Shown in pieces: positions 8,471 to 16,927 of a DNA stretch of 64,000 bases. Where the stretch lies: NCBI RefSeq assembly GCF_044762665.1, contig NZ_JBIWES010000010.1:1-64000 (forward strand), read 5' to 3'. Position numbers and translations under genes: made by a program. Source of the DNA: Peribacillus frigoritolerans_B. Its GTDB lineage: Bacteria > Bacillota > Bacilli > Bacillales > DSM-1321. Within the stretch, counting starts at the first letter, position 1. Each line of letters opens with the position of its first letter. The notes beneath the pieces are model-generated. The model was not told the DNA's origin. It ran no database searches and saw only the letters and a list, made by a program, of their open reading frames with translations.

Positions 8471-8536
8471 TTAGTAAGGTACTAGAATTCCAAACATCGG
8501 ACAACAAAAAAAACAATCAACTTGTTTATTTTTCAT
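8471..8536 (-). CDS. Candidate small cysteine-containing peptide, 21 residues
   Basis: A textbook GGAGGTAACTA precedes an ATG at 8536. The frame encodes MKNKQVDCFFCCPMFGILVP followed by Y and a stop at 8471. A terminator follows about 45 bases later. The peptide is basic at the N terminus and hydrophobic with three Cys in a CFFCC cluster. It could be a small membrane-active, signalling or leader peptide. The evidence is only the strong start signal and the following terminator, so this could also be a decayed gene start. Confidence 0.4.
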   Translation of the reverse strand: MKNKQVDCFFCCPMFGILVPY

Positions 8537-8681
8537 TAGTTACCTCCAAAATGTTTATTAACCTATTATCAATTAAATGGTAATACAAAAAAAGAGTTAC
8601 AAAACAACTCTTATTATAACCATATATTTTATTGGGTTCCTTAATGAACTAAACATCCGTTAATTAGACAATAAATTAAAT

Positions 8682-9089
8682 TTATCGATTTATATTCTTT
8701 GTCATACCAATGGTAAACTTCTCAAATCCAAAAGTTTCATAATATGATTTTAAACTTTCTACACACATAAGTTGAGGAATTACTCGATTTTGCTCACAAT
8801 GTTCAATTATTCGATTCAACATTTCTTTGCCGATTCCTTCGGACTGGTAGCTCGGTAGTACACACACTCCACATACAATTCCAGTAATCACACCATCTGA
8901 AATAACACGTCCCATACCCACTAACTGTTGTTCATCAAAAGCATAAATTGCATACCAACTTTGATTGCACATTTGTTTCAAATCATTAACTGTTAATTTA
9001 AGTGAATTCCATCCTAAAGATTCATATAAGGTTAGTAATTGCTTAAAATTTTCAGGGGGTTCTATTGTATAAAGTATAGTTCTTTCCAT
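8682..9089 (-). CDS. GNAT-family N-acetyltransferase
   Basis: The start at ATG 9089 (MERTILYTIEPPENF) follows GGAGGTACTTCT. An upstream extension to 9173 lacks such a site. The 135-residue protein carries the GNAT acetyl-CoA pyrophosphate loop in VLPSYQSEGIGKEMLNRII (Q/R-x-x-G-x-G/A pattern) and the typical C-terminal YYETFGFEKF motif. It moves an acetyl group from acetyl-CoA to an unknown amine. Small GNATs are common cargo of cassette arrays, and this one lies next to a family A fragment. Confidence 0.85.
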   Translation of the reverse strand: MERTILYTIEPPENFKQLLTLYESLGWNSLKLTVNDLKQMCNQSWYAIYAFDEQQLVGMGRVISDGVITGIVCGVCVLPSYQSEGIGKEMLNRIIEHCEQNRVIPQLMCVESLKSYYETFGFEKFTIGMTKNINR

Positions 9090-9165
9090 AGAAGTACCTC
9101 CTTGAATTTTTTGTATCTTACAGTTTAATATAAACATATAATTTGTATGATTTCCACATATTACC

Positions 9166-9537
9166 TTACGCAAACCAGCCCCTTTAACTCATAAGAAAAA
9201 GAGCTGCTGAGGCGAAGGAGAACCCTCATGTGCAACTATGCACTAGGTCTAGGGACTGAACGTGCGCCGTTAGTCCGAGGCAGCTCCGTGACGGATGGAG
9301 TGAAATGTGGTAACCAACCCACGCATATCAGTTTGTATACCACCGTCAACGTTTTTGCCTTCGTGCCAAGTTTTTAAGGTATCCTTGTTCAACTTTTAGA
9401 ATTGTATCCTAAATCCGAAAGGATATTTAGTTTATAAGTTGAACAAGGAATAACTCTATTCATAGCTGAATGAAACACCATTTAAAAACATTTGGGTATG
9501 GTGGGTTGACAGTTTCGTTCATATCAGTTGCATAAGA
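9166..9537. other. Structured intergenic element inserted in a family A hairpin
   Basis: A family A outer arm (CCAGCCCCTTTAACTCATAAG) at about 9176-9195 leads to GAGCTGC, but its partner GCAGCTCC comes only about 90 bases later (9281-9288). Between and after them lie nested arms: GTGCA-ACTA-TGCAC, GGACTGAACG...CGTTAGTCC, GACGG/CCGTC with GTGGTA/TACCAC, and a 13-bp perfect inverted repeat CCTTGTTCAACTT/AAGTTGAACAAGG (9383-9395, 9436-9448). The right end, GGTGGGTTGACAGTTTCGTT and on to 9535, recurs inverted at 19038-19083. No gene is visible. It may be a structured RNA or a mobile-element remnant. Confidence 0.45.
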
Positions 9538-9566
9538 TAATTAATTTTCCATCATTAATAATTGAC

Positions 9567-9881
9567 CTATCTAGTTAGGTGTTCTTTAAATATCTGTTTA
9601 AAGTAAGGTTTAAAATCTATTTCTATCATTTGCTGAGTTTCTTCATTTATAACCGTTAACAGTACACTTGATTGGTCTTTTTTATCTGATGTTATTTCAA
9701 ATTTTTCTACCCGTTTTAAATCTATAAGTGATAATAAAATATTTGAACCACATCTGGACACTTGAATTTTCACTTCACCATAGGTGGGAGAAAGTGTTAC
9801 AACAAAGTCTGCTTCATCATTAGAAAATCGGTATGTTGCTTTGTTGTAATAAAATGGGTAGTCTTTTGAACTGGTATCCAA
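9567..9881 (-). CDS. Hypothetical protein, 104 residues, start unclear
   Basis: The frame has no ATG: the first usable codon is TTG at 9881 (MDTSSKDYPFYYNKATYRFS) with no clear ribosome binding site. An ATG at 9900 lies in another frame and meets TGA at its third codon. The protein looks real: soluble, beta-rich, with DEADFVVTLSPTYGEVKIQV. The gene may have suffered damage at its 5' end. It lies between the structured element and the erythromycin esterase gene. Family unknown. Confidence 0.45.
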   Translation of the reverse strand: MDTSSKDYPFYYNKATYRFSNDEADFVVTLSPTYGEVKIQVSRCGSNILLSLIDLKRVEKFEITSDKKDQSSVLLTVINEETQQMIEIDFKPYFKQIFKEHLTR

Positions 9882-9958
9882 AAGAGTGGGTTCACTTCAT
9901 TTTCGGTTCCCAAGGATTATTTATAAATTAAACGTTTTATCTCAAACAACTTATATAA

Positions 9959-11308
9959 TTATTTATTTATTTGAGTCGGACTTACATTTTGGATTTGTAC
10001 AAGTATATCAAAGGTTTGATCCAACTTAATATCAACTGTAGATGGAAAACCAGGTCCAACAGTTGTAATACCAGCAAATATTGGATGTTGTTCATTTAAC
10101 CAAGCTTTTACCGAGCCGTTTGCTTTACGCAGGTCAATAAGGTATTGGTCTTTTTTGACTTTTCCTAAAGTGTAGTTATAACTGTTTGAATCTTTTGTGT
10201 CCAATTCCCCATAAGGCCCATACTCATCGTTAGTATTATAAACGTTATATTTCCCTTTATAGACAGACGTTCCGATTGTTACATACCTCTTTCCATAATG
10301 TTCAACTAGATGCTGACCTGACATTTTTGGATACACAAATGGTAACATATTCGTTTTAGAAATATGTCCATTATGTGCCCAAACAATTGTTTTCCCTAAA
10401 TGTTCTTCTGTCCATTTTGCATTTTCATACATTGCTATATCGTGTTTCAAATAAAATTCAGAGGGGTTCTCTAGCATTTCAGTTGTCATTGTTGTAAACT
10501 GCTCGATAATTCGAGCATGTTGTTGAATCCAAGCAAATTCTTTTGAATTTCCATTTAATTTACTTTTATTCTGCTCTAATAACGTACTTATTTGCTTACC
10601 ATCTGAAATATATTTTTCTTTTTCTTCTTTTTGTAGACTACTGAACGTGTTAAGATCCTTTGTAACAAGCATAAGTCCATTTAACTTTTCTTCTAGACTA
10701 GGAACTAGGTCAGGACTATATTTCTTTACATATCTTTTTATTTCTTCATAAACACCTTTATTTACTGTTTGTATATCCATTCCAATGATACGTATTTTCT
10801 TTTTGTGATTTGGATCTGCATTATAATTTTTTATCCATTTCAACATGTTTACGATTTCTTTCGTATTTAAGACAGGATTTAGATATTTACTCGGATCCCC
10901 CTTACCCGTAAGAACATATTTATCAAGCATTAATGCATTATCCCAATTATCTTCTAAAACTATATTTGAAAATCCTTTTTCTGAAACTAAGTAATTAACA
11001 ATTCGATGCTTCATTGTAAAAATTTCATGGGCTCCATGAGTTGCTTCACCTAGACCTACAATCGATGCTGAACCGACCATTTCATTAAGATGTTTCAGAT
11101 CTTGAATGGACTCAGTAGGGATCGTCGTTTTAATAGCCTTTGAATGCTTTTCAAGCCATTTAACATTCCTCAGGTCATTTTTAATACCTTCGTGTGCACT
11201 TATATTATTTATTGAAACCTCTGTTTTTGTACTAGCATAAGTAGTGCCTAGAAAATTTGTCAATGCAAAGGCAGCAGTTGCGATTGCAAAAATAATTTTT
11301 TTATTCAT
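9959..11308 (-). CDS. Secreted erythromycin esterase family protein
   Basis: The 449-residue protein has a signal peptide (FAIATAAFALTNFLG, cleavage near TYAS). The family hallmark GLGEATHGAHEIF lies near residue 85, where Glu and His are catalytic in EreA/EreB-like hydrolases. It also has VLEDNWDNA near 119 and IVWAHNGHISK near 309. Family members open macrolide lactones, but many Bacillus relatives have no proven antibiotic substrate, so macrolide resistance is only a possibility. The ATG has an AAGGAGGAAGAG site. A short remnant of a second such gene lies at 18761-18815. Confidence 0.85.
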   Translation of the reverse strand: MNKKIIFAIATAAFALTNFLGTTYASTKTEVSINNISAHEGIKNDLRNVKWLEKHSKAIKTTIPTESIQDLKHLNEMVGSASIVGLGEATHGAHEIFTMKHRIVNYLVSEKGFSNIVLEDNWDNALMLDKYVLTGKGDPSKYLNPVLNTKEIVNMLKWIKNYNADPNHKKKIRIIGMDIQTVNKGVYEEIKRYVKKYSPDLVPSLEEKLNGLMLVTKDLNTFSSLQKEEKEKYISDGKQISTLLEQNKSKLNGNSKEFAWIQQHARIIEQFTTMTTEMLENPSEFYLKHDIAMYENAKWTEEHLGKTIVWAHNGHISKTNMLPFVYPKMSGQHLVEHYGKRYVTIGTSVYKGKYNVYNTNDEYGPYGELDTKDSNSYNYTLGKVKKDQYLIDLRKANGSVKAWLNEQHPIFAGITTVGPGFPSTVDIKLDQTFDILVQIQNVSPTQINK

Positions 11309-11560
11309 CTCTTCCTCCTTAAAATATCTTGATAGAAATGTTTGAATCTATTCATATCCTCTATAGTTTATAAACAAAGATTAGCTCTTCAATCTTTCAT
11401 TTTCCTATCTTTATTCTTACTTATTTCTTAAAAAATGAAACAATTCACAAATATTAAAATACCTATTTGTGAAACTTTACAATTAAACTACTAATCTGCC
11501 ATTTAGCGAAATAAAGGACGATCATTTTTGAACATCCTCTATTGTTGTACAACTAACGCG

Positions 11561-11710
11561 TCCTTAGTTGAATTAGAAAAGAAACCTTCTTTTTCCAGAG
11601 AAAGCAATGAACATTACAATAATTGAACATTTTCACCTGGCGATGCCAATTTTCCCGTTTTAGGGTATTTACTTTTCTTAGCTTGATTGTGATGTGGTGC
11701 TCCCCCACTT
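11561..11710. other. Gene-free stretch with family A and IS231-like end remnants
   Basis: CTAACGCGTCCTTAGTTG (about 11561-11578) resembles the end of a family A copy. CTTAGCTTGATTGTGATG at 11677-11694 followed by TGGTGCTCCCCC mirrors the IS231-like end at 18671-18698 (GGGGGAGCACC then CATCGCTATCAACTTAAG). The rest of 11309-11738 shows no gene. Confidence 0.45.
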
Positions 11711-11738
11711 AATCCTAAAGAAACAACAAATATTTTTC

Positions 11739-13526
11739 TCATTCAATAATTCCGATTTCTAGAGCCTTAAGGACAGCTTCTTCCTTGTTACGCACTCCTA
11801 ACTTTATGTAAGCCGCGGAAGCATAGTTTCTGACCGTACCATTCGACAAATATAACCTTGAAGCTATGGTAGTGTATCGGAGTCCCTTTGCTACTAGCTG
11901 CAATATTTCTATCTCTCTGGCTGTTAGCTCATAAGCAGTTGCTTTTGATTGTGGTGTCTCGTTTTGCTCATCAAACTTCTCAAATATTTTGTGAGACATT
12001 CCCTGATCAATCAGTGTCCCACCTCTGTGAATAAGTCGGATCGTATTAGCTAGTTCCAACGTTTCAACAGATTTAAGTAAAAAACCATCCGCACCGTTAC
12101 GAAGCGAGTCCAACGCCTGTTCCGTATCCTGAAACGTTGTAAAAATCAATACGCGGATATGTGGCCATTGTTGCTTAATCTTTTTGGTTGCTTCGACTCC
12201 ATCCATGTGCTGCATATCTAAATCCATAAGTACAACGTGGGGTTGAACGCGCCCGCACAAGTCGATAGCTTGAACGCCATCTTCAGCCAAACCGACTACA
12301 TTTAAATCTTCATATTTGTCGAGTAGTGTACTTAAACTTTCCCGAACAAATGGCTGGTCATCGACAATTAACAAACGGATAAGTCCATCTTTTATTTTAG
12401 TTTGTCTAGGTATGGTACATGTAACAAGCATTCCTTCATCTGGCTTTGTATATACAGACAATTGACCTTGCAAATTCATTGCCCGCTCTTTCATCGCATT
12501 AATACCGAAGCCTTCCTGCCATTCTACATTTCCCTTTCCATTATCTTGCACTTCCAACCTCGTATATTGTTGTTCAAAATGCAATGAAACTATAATTTCA
12601 TTCCCCTGACCATGACGTACTGCATTCGTAAGGGACTCTTGTAAGCAACGAATGAACGCTATCCTCGCTTGCCGAGACAGTTGGTATTCCTCTCCGAATG
12701 CTCGAAAGCTTACATTCACCCGAGCGTACTCCTGAAATTCAGCTCCAAGATTTTGTAGAGATTGAATCAAGGAAAGCGATTGACACGGAGACTCCATTTG
12801 ATGTAGGTAACCTCTCACGTCCTCGATGCTTTTACGTCCCATTTCAAGCAGAGAATCTAGCCTCTGTATACCCATTTCGGTAACAAGCTCGGTACGCAAT
12901 GTTTCCATCCCCAAAATAATGGAAGTATAAGCATGGCCGACTGTATCATGAAGCTCACTAGACAGCCTGCTTCGTTCCTCTGCAAGTGTAATACGTTCGA
13001 TCTGAGACATATACTGCTCAAGTACCACGTTTTGTTTACAAATCGCTTCATTTTGCTTATGATTGACGATTAATAAATGAAAAGCGAACCCCATTACATA
13101 AACGAGTCCGTAGTAGGTGACCATAATCCAATAGCTATTACTTGGTGCAACCGCATAGAAAATTCCAGTTATTATAAAAACTGTTGTTGGAGCTGTCCAA
13201 TAATAGGACAAATGCTTACTATTTGCTGCGATAAAAAACACCGATATAAGAAATGAAGTGTAAGCTTCTGGAAATAAAGAGGTTAAATATATACATAGTC
13301 CGCCATATAGCAGTATTTCTGTGAACAAGTAGTATTTGTAATTGAACAGTAAGGCTGCCCATGGAATAGAGAAGGCAACAACCTCCCAAAGAATAATAAT
13401 CCAAAGTGGTAATGTTAAACCATCCTGAAAATTTAATGTAGCTAAAATGATTGACACACTACCAAGTAGACGGATTCCAAACATAATCCAATCATACCAA
13501 AACCAATACTTAACCATATCTAACAA
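11739..13526 (-). CDS. One-polypeptide histidine kinase and NarL/LuxR-type response regulator
   Basis: In order: five to six membrane segments (about 10-155), a HisKA_3 dimerisation domain with phospho-accepting His in SSELHDTVGHA (His193), an HATPase with QESLTNAVRHG (298-308) and DNGKG (328-332), then a receiver domain with the acidic pair VDD at 388-390, phospho-acceptor Asp435 (VVLMDLDM) and Lys485, and a LuxR-type HTH (LTAREIEILQLVAKGLRYTT) ending the 595-residue protein. Normally these are two adjacent proteins. Here the frame runs through TIPRQTKIKDGLIRLLIVDD without stop or internal binding site. TTG start follows GGGGGT. It is probably co-transcribed with the membrane sensor upstream and may regulate itself through the shared 16-mer. 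Confidence 0.88.
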   Translation of the reverse strand: MLDMVKYWFWYDWIMFGIRLLGSVSIILATLNFQDGLTLPLWIIILWEVVAFSIPWAALLFNYKYYLFTEILLYGGLCIYLTSLFPEAYTSFLISVFFIAANSKHLSYYWTAPTTVFIITGIFYAVAPSNSYWIMVTYYGLVYVMGFAFHLLIVNHKQNEAICKQNVVLEQYMSQIERITLAEERSRLSSELHDTVGHAYTSIILGMETLRTELVTEMGIQRLDSLLEMGRKSIEDVRGYLHQMESPCQSLSLIQSLQNLGAEFQEYARVNVSFRAFGEEYQLSRQARIAFIRCLQESLTNAVRHGQGNEIIVSLHFEQQYTRLEVQDNGKGNVEWQEGFGINAMKERAMNLQGQLSVYTKPDEGMLVTCTIPRQTKIKDGLIRLLIVDDQPFVRESLSTLLDKYEDLNVVGLAEDGVQAIDLCGRVQPHVVLMDLDMQHMDGVEATKKIKQQWPHIRVLIFTTFQDTEQALDSLRNGADGFLLKSVETLELANTIRLIHRGGTLIDQGMSHKIFEKFDEQNETPQSKATAYELTAREIEILQLVAKGLRYTTIASRLYLSNGTVRNYASAAYIKLGVRNKEEAVLKALEIGIIE

Positions 13527-13620
13527 GTAATTTACCCCCTAAGTGCCTTCCTTCTTATTTCCTATATTATAGATTATTCTTTCTTATATTTTTAAGCTTT
13601 TAAGATTAGCCTGAAAATTT

Positions 13621-14199
13621 CTATCGATTTAGCTGCCGAATCATACTGTTTGTATAACCTCCAATTTTTTTTGCCAAACCATCTACTATTTTAATACTTA
13701 TGAAGATAGACACTATACCCATAGACATTACAATGAGTGAGTTGGCAAAAGTATCTACCTGCATGAAAAGGATATTCATGTCGATGTATCGATACAGTAT
13801 TGGTGCCAACAGAAACATAAATGGCATTACATAAAAAATGATTGCACTAATGAGACTGAAAATTCCAATAACAAATTTCTGCATTAACCAAAAGACAGCA
13901 GACCAGGTGTGACGATTCGTAAGCCCTAATTTCACTTGAGCCCAGTCCGATGTATCCGTTGTGACACTTCTATTGTAAGAGTCTGTCGAAATATCAGCAT
14001 AAATTTTCGTTTGTATGCGCTCGAATTGTATAAAACTTGTGGTAGTCTGTAGTACGCGTATAACTAGTGGAATCCCAACTACTGTAAATGAAAGGGTAAA
14101 ACTGAGTAGCAGAGCTACAAGGTAAAAACAAAAATAAAACAATCCTGTAACGAAAGTTAGCAATAAAAAATAACCATTTTGGATGAATCTTGATTTCAT
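13621..14199 (-). CDS. Putative membrane sensor protein, partner of the kinase/regulator
   Basis: The 193-residue protein has four to five hydrophobic segments (NGYFLLLTFVTGLFYFCF, LLLSFTLSFTVVGIPLVIRV, and others near 100-175) with the loop FERIQTKIY. It resembles the short 'sensor' domain proteins found beside or fused to NarL-type histidine kinases. ATG 14199 is preferred because GAGAGGAG lies 11 bases upstream. An ATG at 14208 is too close to it. It precedes the kinase/regulator gene by about 95 bases with no terminator, so they probably form one operon. Confidence 0.75.
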   Translation of the reverse strand: MKSRFIQNGYFLLLTFVTGLFYFCFYLVALLLSFTLSFTVVGIPLVIRVLQTTTSFIQFERIQTKIYADISTDSYNRSVTTDTSDWAQVKLGLTNRHTWSAVFWLMQKFVIGIFSLISAIIFYVMPFMFLLAPILYRYIDMNILFMQVDTFANSLIVMSMGIVSIFISIKIVDGLAKKIGGYTNSMIRQLNR

Positions 14200-14261
14200 A
14201 AGGTTCATCACTCCTCTCTGTTTAATAACCCCACCATAATGCTTACTTTGTCAAACTTACC

Positions 14262-14277
14262 AGTGTCAAAATGTCAT
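14262..14277 (-). promoter_or_regulatory. Candidate operator, 16-mer upstream of the sensor operon
   Basis: Minus-strand ATGACATTTTGACACT occurs 63-78 bases before the sensor start. The identical 16-mer lies upstream of both adp copies (14684, 16912). It contains two TGACA units 8 bases apart, and a further TTTGACA follows. A binding site for the fused response regulator is a reasonable guess. Confidence 0.5.
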
Positions 14278-14487
14278 ATGATACTTTTAAATAATGCAAA
14301 AAGGGGGAACAGCCTACTCCTGGTTAAAAACAAGATGGTTTTATTAATCCTCTACAAAACAATCCCGAGAAGATAAACCTGGAAAAAAGGAGTACTCACA
14401 TGGAAAATTACACACTAGAACATAAAATCACATTGACCGCTTATGGTTTTTCAATCAAGTCGAATTTTTTCTTATTGGGGCGCCGCC

Positions 14488-14605
14488 ACATGCCCATCAA
14501 GCTAAGAAGAATGAATACCCAAAATGAAAATTTTAAGTTTCTTTTTCTAGAAACATCTTAGTTTTTCATCTTGAGGGACTTGAAAAATATTAACTTGATG
14601 GGCAT
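14488..14605. mobile_element. 118-bp element with IS231-like ends (MIC231/MITE-like)
   Basis: The left end reads CATGCCCATCAAGCTAAGAA and the right end, read outward, CATGCCCATCAAGTTAAT. The inverted symmetry extends into the flanks (GGGG-N5-CCA on the left, TGG-N5-CCCC on the right), like the GGG-N5-CCC target preference reported for IS231. There is no gene inside. The left end could also be the outer end of a larger cassette carrying the adp genes (right ends at 16343-16359 or 18521-18538). Confidence 0.6.
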
Positions 14606-14683
14606 GTGGTAAGACCCCTATTTATAAAGAACAACAAAAATTGAGTGAGATACGGCTGTATTAATAGCGATGTCATAGAAACC

Positions 14684-14699
14684 ATGACATTTTGACACT
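14684..14699 (+). promoter_or_regulatory. Candidate operator, 16-mer upstream of adp copy 1
   Basis: ATGACATTTTGACACT is identical to the copy before the sensor operon. It overlaps a short inverted repeat, TGTCAT-N7-ATGACA (14671-14689), and contains a TTGACA that could be a -35 element. It lies about 380 bases before adp, so the transcript would have a long leader. Confidence 0.5.
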
Positions 14700-15077
14700 A
14701 CCGAATGTGACAGAAAAACACTTAGAATCAAAGAGCATTTTTTAACGCATTAACAATAAATGAGGAGGGGAGATTTTCATTGTGTATGATAAAAATATAA
14801 AGAGGCGTGAAAGGGGAAACAGGTATGACCAAGAAAAACAAACCAGTAACAAGAGTATTTTAAGGAAAAGAAGTAATTTCTAGGGTTAACATACATGTGG
14901 AAAAAGAGGGATTTACCGTTTGTTAGGACACAATAGCGTTTGTGTAAATAATAATGAGTAAGATAATTGCAAATCCACTCTTGCCCTTTTGTCTTTGGTT
15001 AAGATGAGAGCTGTGTGACTAGTATAAAACAGCAAATAACTACCGATAAAATATGAATAGAGGAGAGGAATATCTTT

Positions 15078-16235
15078 ATGAAAAAGCATTGTCAGATTAC
15101 ATCTACATGTTTAGTCCTTTTAATGACTGGAAGTTCTCTGTTATATACAACACCAACCTCAATTGTAAAAGCAGAGCCCACTCAAAATGTATCTAGTTCG
15201 TTACAAACAAGTACCCAACGAGATCATACTTCTGTTAAGCAAGCAATGCGGGATACACTACAACTTGGATACCCTGGGATACTTGCTAAAATTCATAAGG
15301 GTGGAAAAACGTGGAGTTATGCTGCTGGGATAGCGGATCTGAGAACCAAGAAACCGATGAAAACAGATTTTCGCTTTCGCATTGGCAGTGTGACAAAGAC
15401 ATTCATTGCAACAGTTCTACTTCAATTATCTGGAGAGAACCGCTTGAATCTGGACGACTCCATTGAAAAATGGTTGCCTGGTGTCATTCAAGGAAACGGA
15501 TATGATGGTAACCAGATTACTATCCGGCAGATATTGAATCATACAAGTGGTATCGCTGACTATGTAAATTCAAAAGACTTTGATATTATGGATACAAAAA
15601 AATCGTATACGGCTGAAGAATTCGTAAAGATGGGGATTTCTCTTCCCCCAGACTTTGCCCCAGGAAAGGGTTGGTCTTATTCAAACACAGGATACGTAGT
15701 ACTGGGGATCCTTATTGAAAAAGTAACTGGAAACAGCTATGCGGAAGAGGTTGAAAATCGGATTATTGAACCGCTTGATTTGTCAAATACATTCCTACCT
15801 GGCAATTCAAGCGTGATTCCAGGCACCAAGCATGCCCGTGGCTATTTCCAACTAGACGGAGCAAGTGAGCTAAAAGACGTTACTTATATTAACCCAGGTA
15901 GCTCGGATGGAGATATGATTTCTACTGCTGACGATTTAAACAAATTCTTCTCTTACTTACTCAGTGGTCAATTATTGAAGGAACAGCAACTAAAACAAAT
16001 GCTTACTACAGTTCCTACAGGAAGAGAAGGAACCGGATATGGTCTTGGAATCTATGAAACTAAGCTTCCAAACAGTGTCTCGATATGGGGACACAAAGGT
16101 GGCGTTCTAGGGTTTACCACTTTTGCTGGTGGCACACTTGGAGGCAAGCATACATTGGCCGTCAATTTGAACAGCCTTAAAGCTGACAGTCCTGATCCAT
16201 TTAAAAATATTTTACTTGCTGAATTTAGCAAGTAG
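15078..16235 (+). CDS. Secreted serine hydrolase, alkaline D-peptidase (ADP)-like, copy 1
   Basis: This 385-residue S12-family protein (beta-lactamase/DD-carboxypeptidase fold) has a signal peptide (CLVLLMTGSSLLY, residues 11-23). The catalytic motifs are S-V-T-K at 104-107, Y-S-N at 201-203 and H-K-G at 339-341. Length and motifs fit alkaline D-peptidase of B. cereus, which cleaves D-amino acid peptides and is carried by MIC231 cassettes. DD-carboxypeptidase-like activity is the alternative. GAGGAGAGGAATATCTTT precedes the ATG. The gene lies inside a region bounded by IS231-like ends and is duplicated 2.2 kb downstream. Confidence 0.85.
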   Translation: MKKHCQITSTCLVLLMTGSSLLYTTPTSIVKAEPTQNVSSSLQTSTQRDHTSVKQAMRDTLQLGYPGILAKIHKGGKTWSYAAGIADLRTKKPMKTDFRFRIGSVTKTFIATVLLQLSGENRLNLDDSIEKWLPGVIQGNGYDGNQITIRQILNHTSGIADYVNSKDFDIMDTKKSYTAEEFVKMGISLPPDFAPGKGWSYSNTGYVVLGILIEKVTGNSYAEEVENRIIEPLDLSNTFLPGNSSVIPGTKHARGYFQLDGASELKDVTYINPGSSDGDMISTADDLNKFFSYLLSGQLLKEQQLKQMLTTVPTGREGTGYGLGIYETKLPNSVSIWGHKGGVLGFTTFAGGTLGGKHTLAVNLNSLKADSPDPFKNILLAEFSK

Positions 16236-16342
16236 GCAAAAAGGAAAAACGGATAAATTTTGTCATAGTTTTTATAGTTAAAAATATGCTTTTCTGGTTC
16301 AAAAAACAACTTACTCTAAAAAATTTTTGGGAAAAGCAAGTT

Positions 16343-16359
16343 CTTAATTTGATGTGTGG
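16343..16359 (-). repeat. IS231-like right end after adp copy 1
   Basis: CTTAATTTGATGTGTGG follows GCAAGTT, as does the better-preserved CTTAAGTTGATAGGCATG after copy 2 (18521-18538). These are degenerate versions of the 20-bp end at 14488. Confidence 0.5.
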
Positions 16360-16428
16360 TGGTACCACTTTTCGAAAAGTGAAAATATTCTGTCTAACTA
16401 AGGATGTAACAACAAAGGAGAAAAAAAC

Positions 16429-16794
16429 ATGAAAAAAAAGAAACAAAGTTTAGCAGTTTTATTGTCAGCTGGTGTTATTGCTACATCAATTAGTTTACCG
16501 ATATGTAGCTATGCAGATACATCAAATAATGTACTGTCTACAGAGAAATATAATGAAACCATCAAGTTTTCAGATTTTTTTTCTGGACAGCTGACTACAT
16601 CATTTTCAACAAAAATTGAAGATGTAGTATTTCGATATGATGATGAAAATAAGGACAAATATAAACTAGGTACAAAGAGTGTTCAAGAATCATTCACTGT
16701 AAAGAAACAAGAAGTTAATCAACGGTTTTTATCCCCACAACAAGGTAACCATGATTATTTTATTGAAGTAGGGAGGCGAACTCCTAGAGCATAA
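16429..16794 (+). CDS. Small secreted protein, possibly truncated
   Basis: AAAGGAGAAAAAAAC precedes the ATG. The protein starts MKKKKQSLAVLLSAGVIATS, a clear signal peptide with cleavage near SYADTS, leaving about 90 mature residues. The last residues (IEVGRRTPRA) run into DNA just before the start of the second adp unit (about 16846), so the original C terminus may have been lost when the duplication formed. I recognise no family. It lies between the two adp copies and is not repeated. Confidence 0.55.
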   Translation: MKKKKQSLAVLLSAGVIATSISLPICSYADTSNNVLSTEKYNETIKFSDFFSGQLTTSFSTKIEDVVFRYDDENKDKYKLGTKSVQESFTVKKQEVNQRFLSPQQGNHDYFIEVGRRTPRA

Positions 16795-16911
16795 TATTTT
16801 TACATGCAGCAAGAGGCGAGTCATAGTCGATAGTAAACTTTTGTCATATTTATAAAGAACAGCAAAAATTGAGTGGGATACGGCTGGATTAATAGTTATG
16901 TCATAAAAACC

Positions 16912-16927
16912 ATGACATTTTGACACT
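16912..16927 (+). promoter_or_regulatory. Candidate operator, 16-mer upstream of adp copy 2
   Basis: The third identical ATGACATTTTGACACT, carried along by the duplication of the adp unit. The flanking inverted repeat is slightly changed (TGTCATAAAAACCATGACA). Confidence 0.5.

Noticed and set aside
9200..9450. Group II intron
   Set aside because: Stem patterns and position by a hairpin are suggestive, but no domain V hairpin, defined ends or reverse transcriptase gene is visible.
14820..14860. Small peptide gene in the adp leader (MTKKNKPVTRVF)
   Set aside because: The duplicated unit has a different, interrupted frame at this place, so it is not conserved even between copies.
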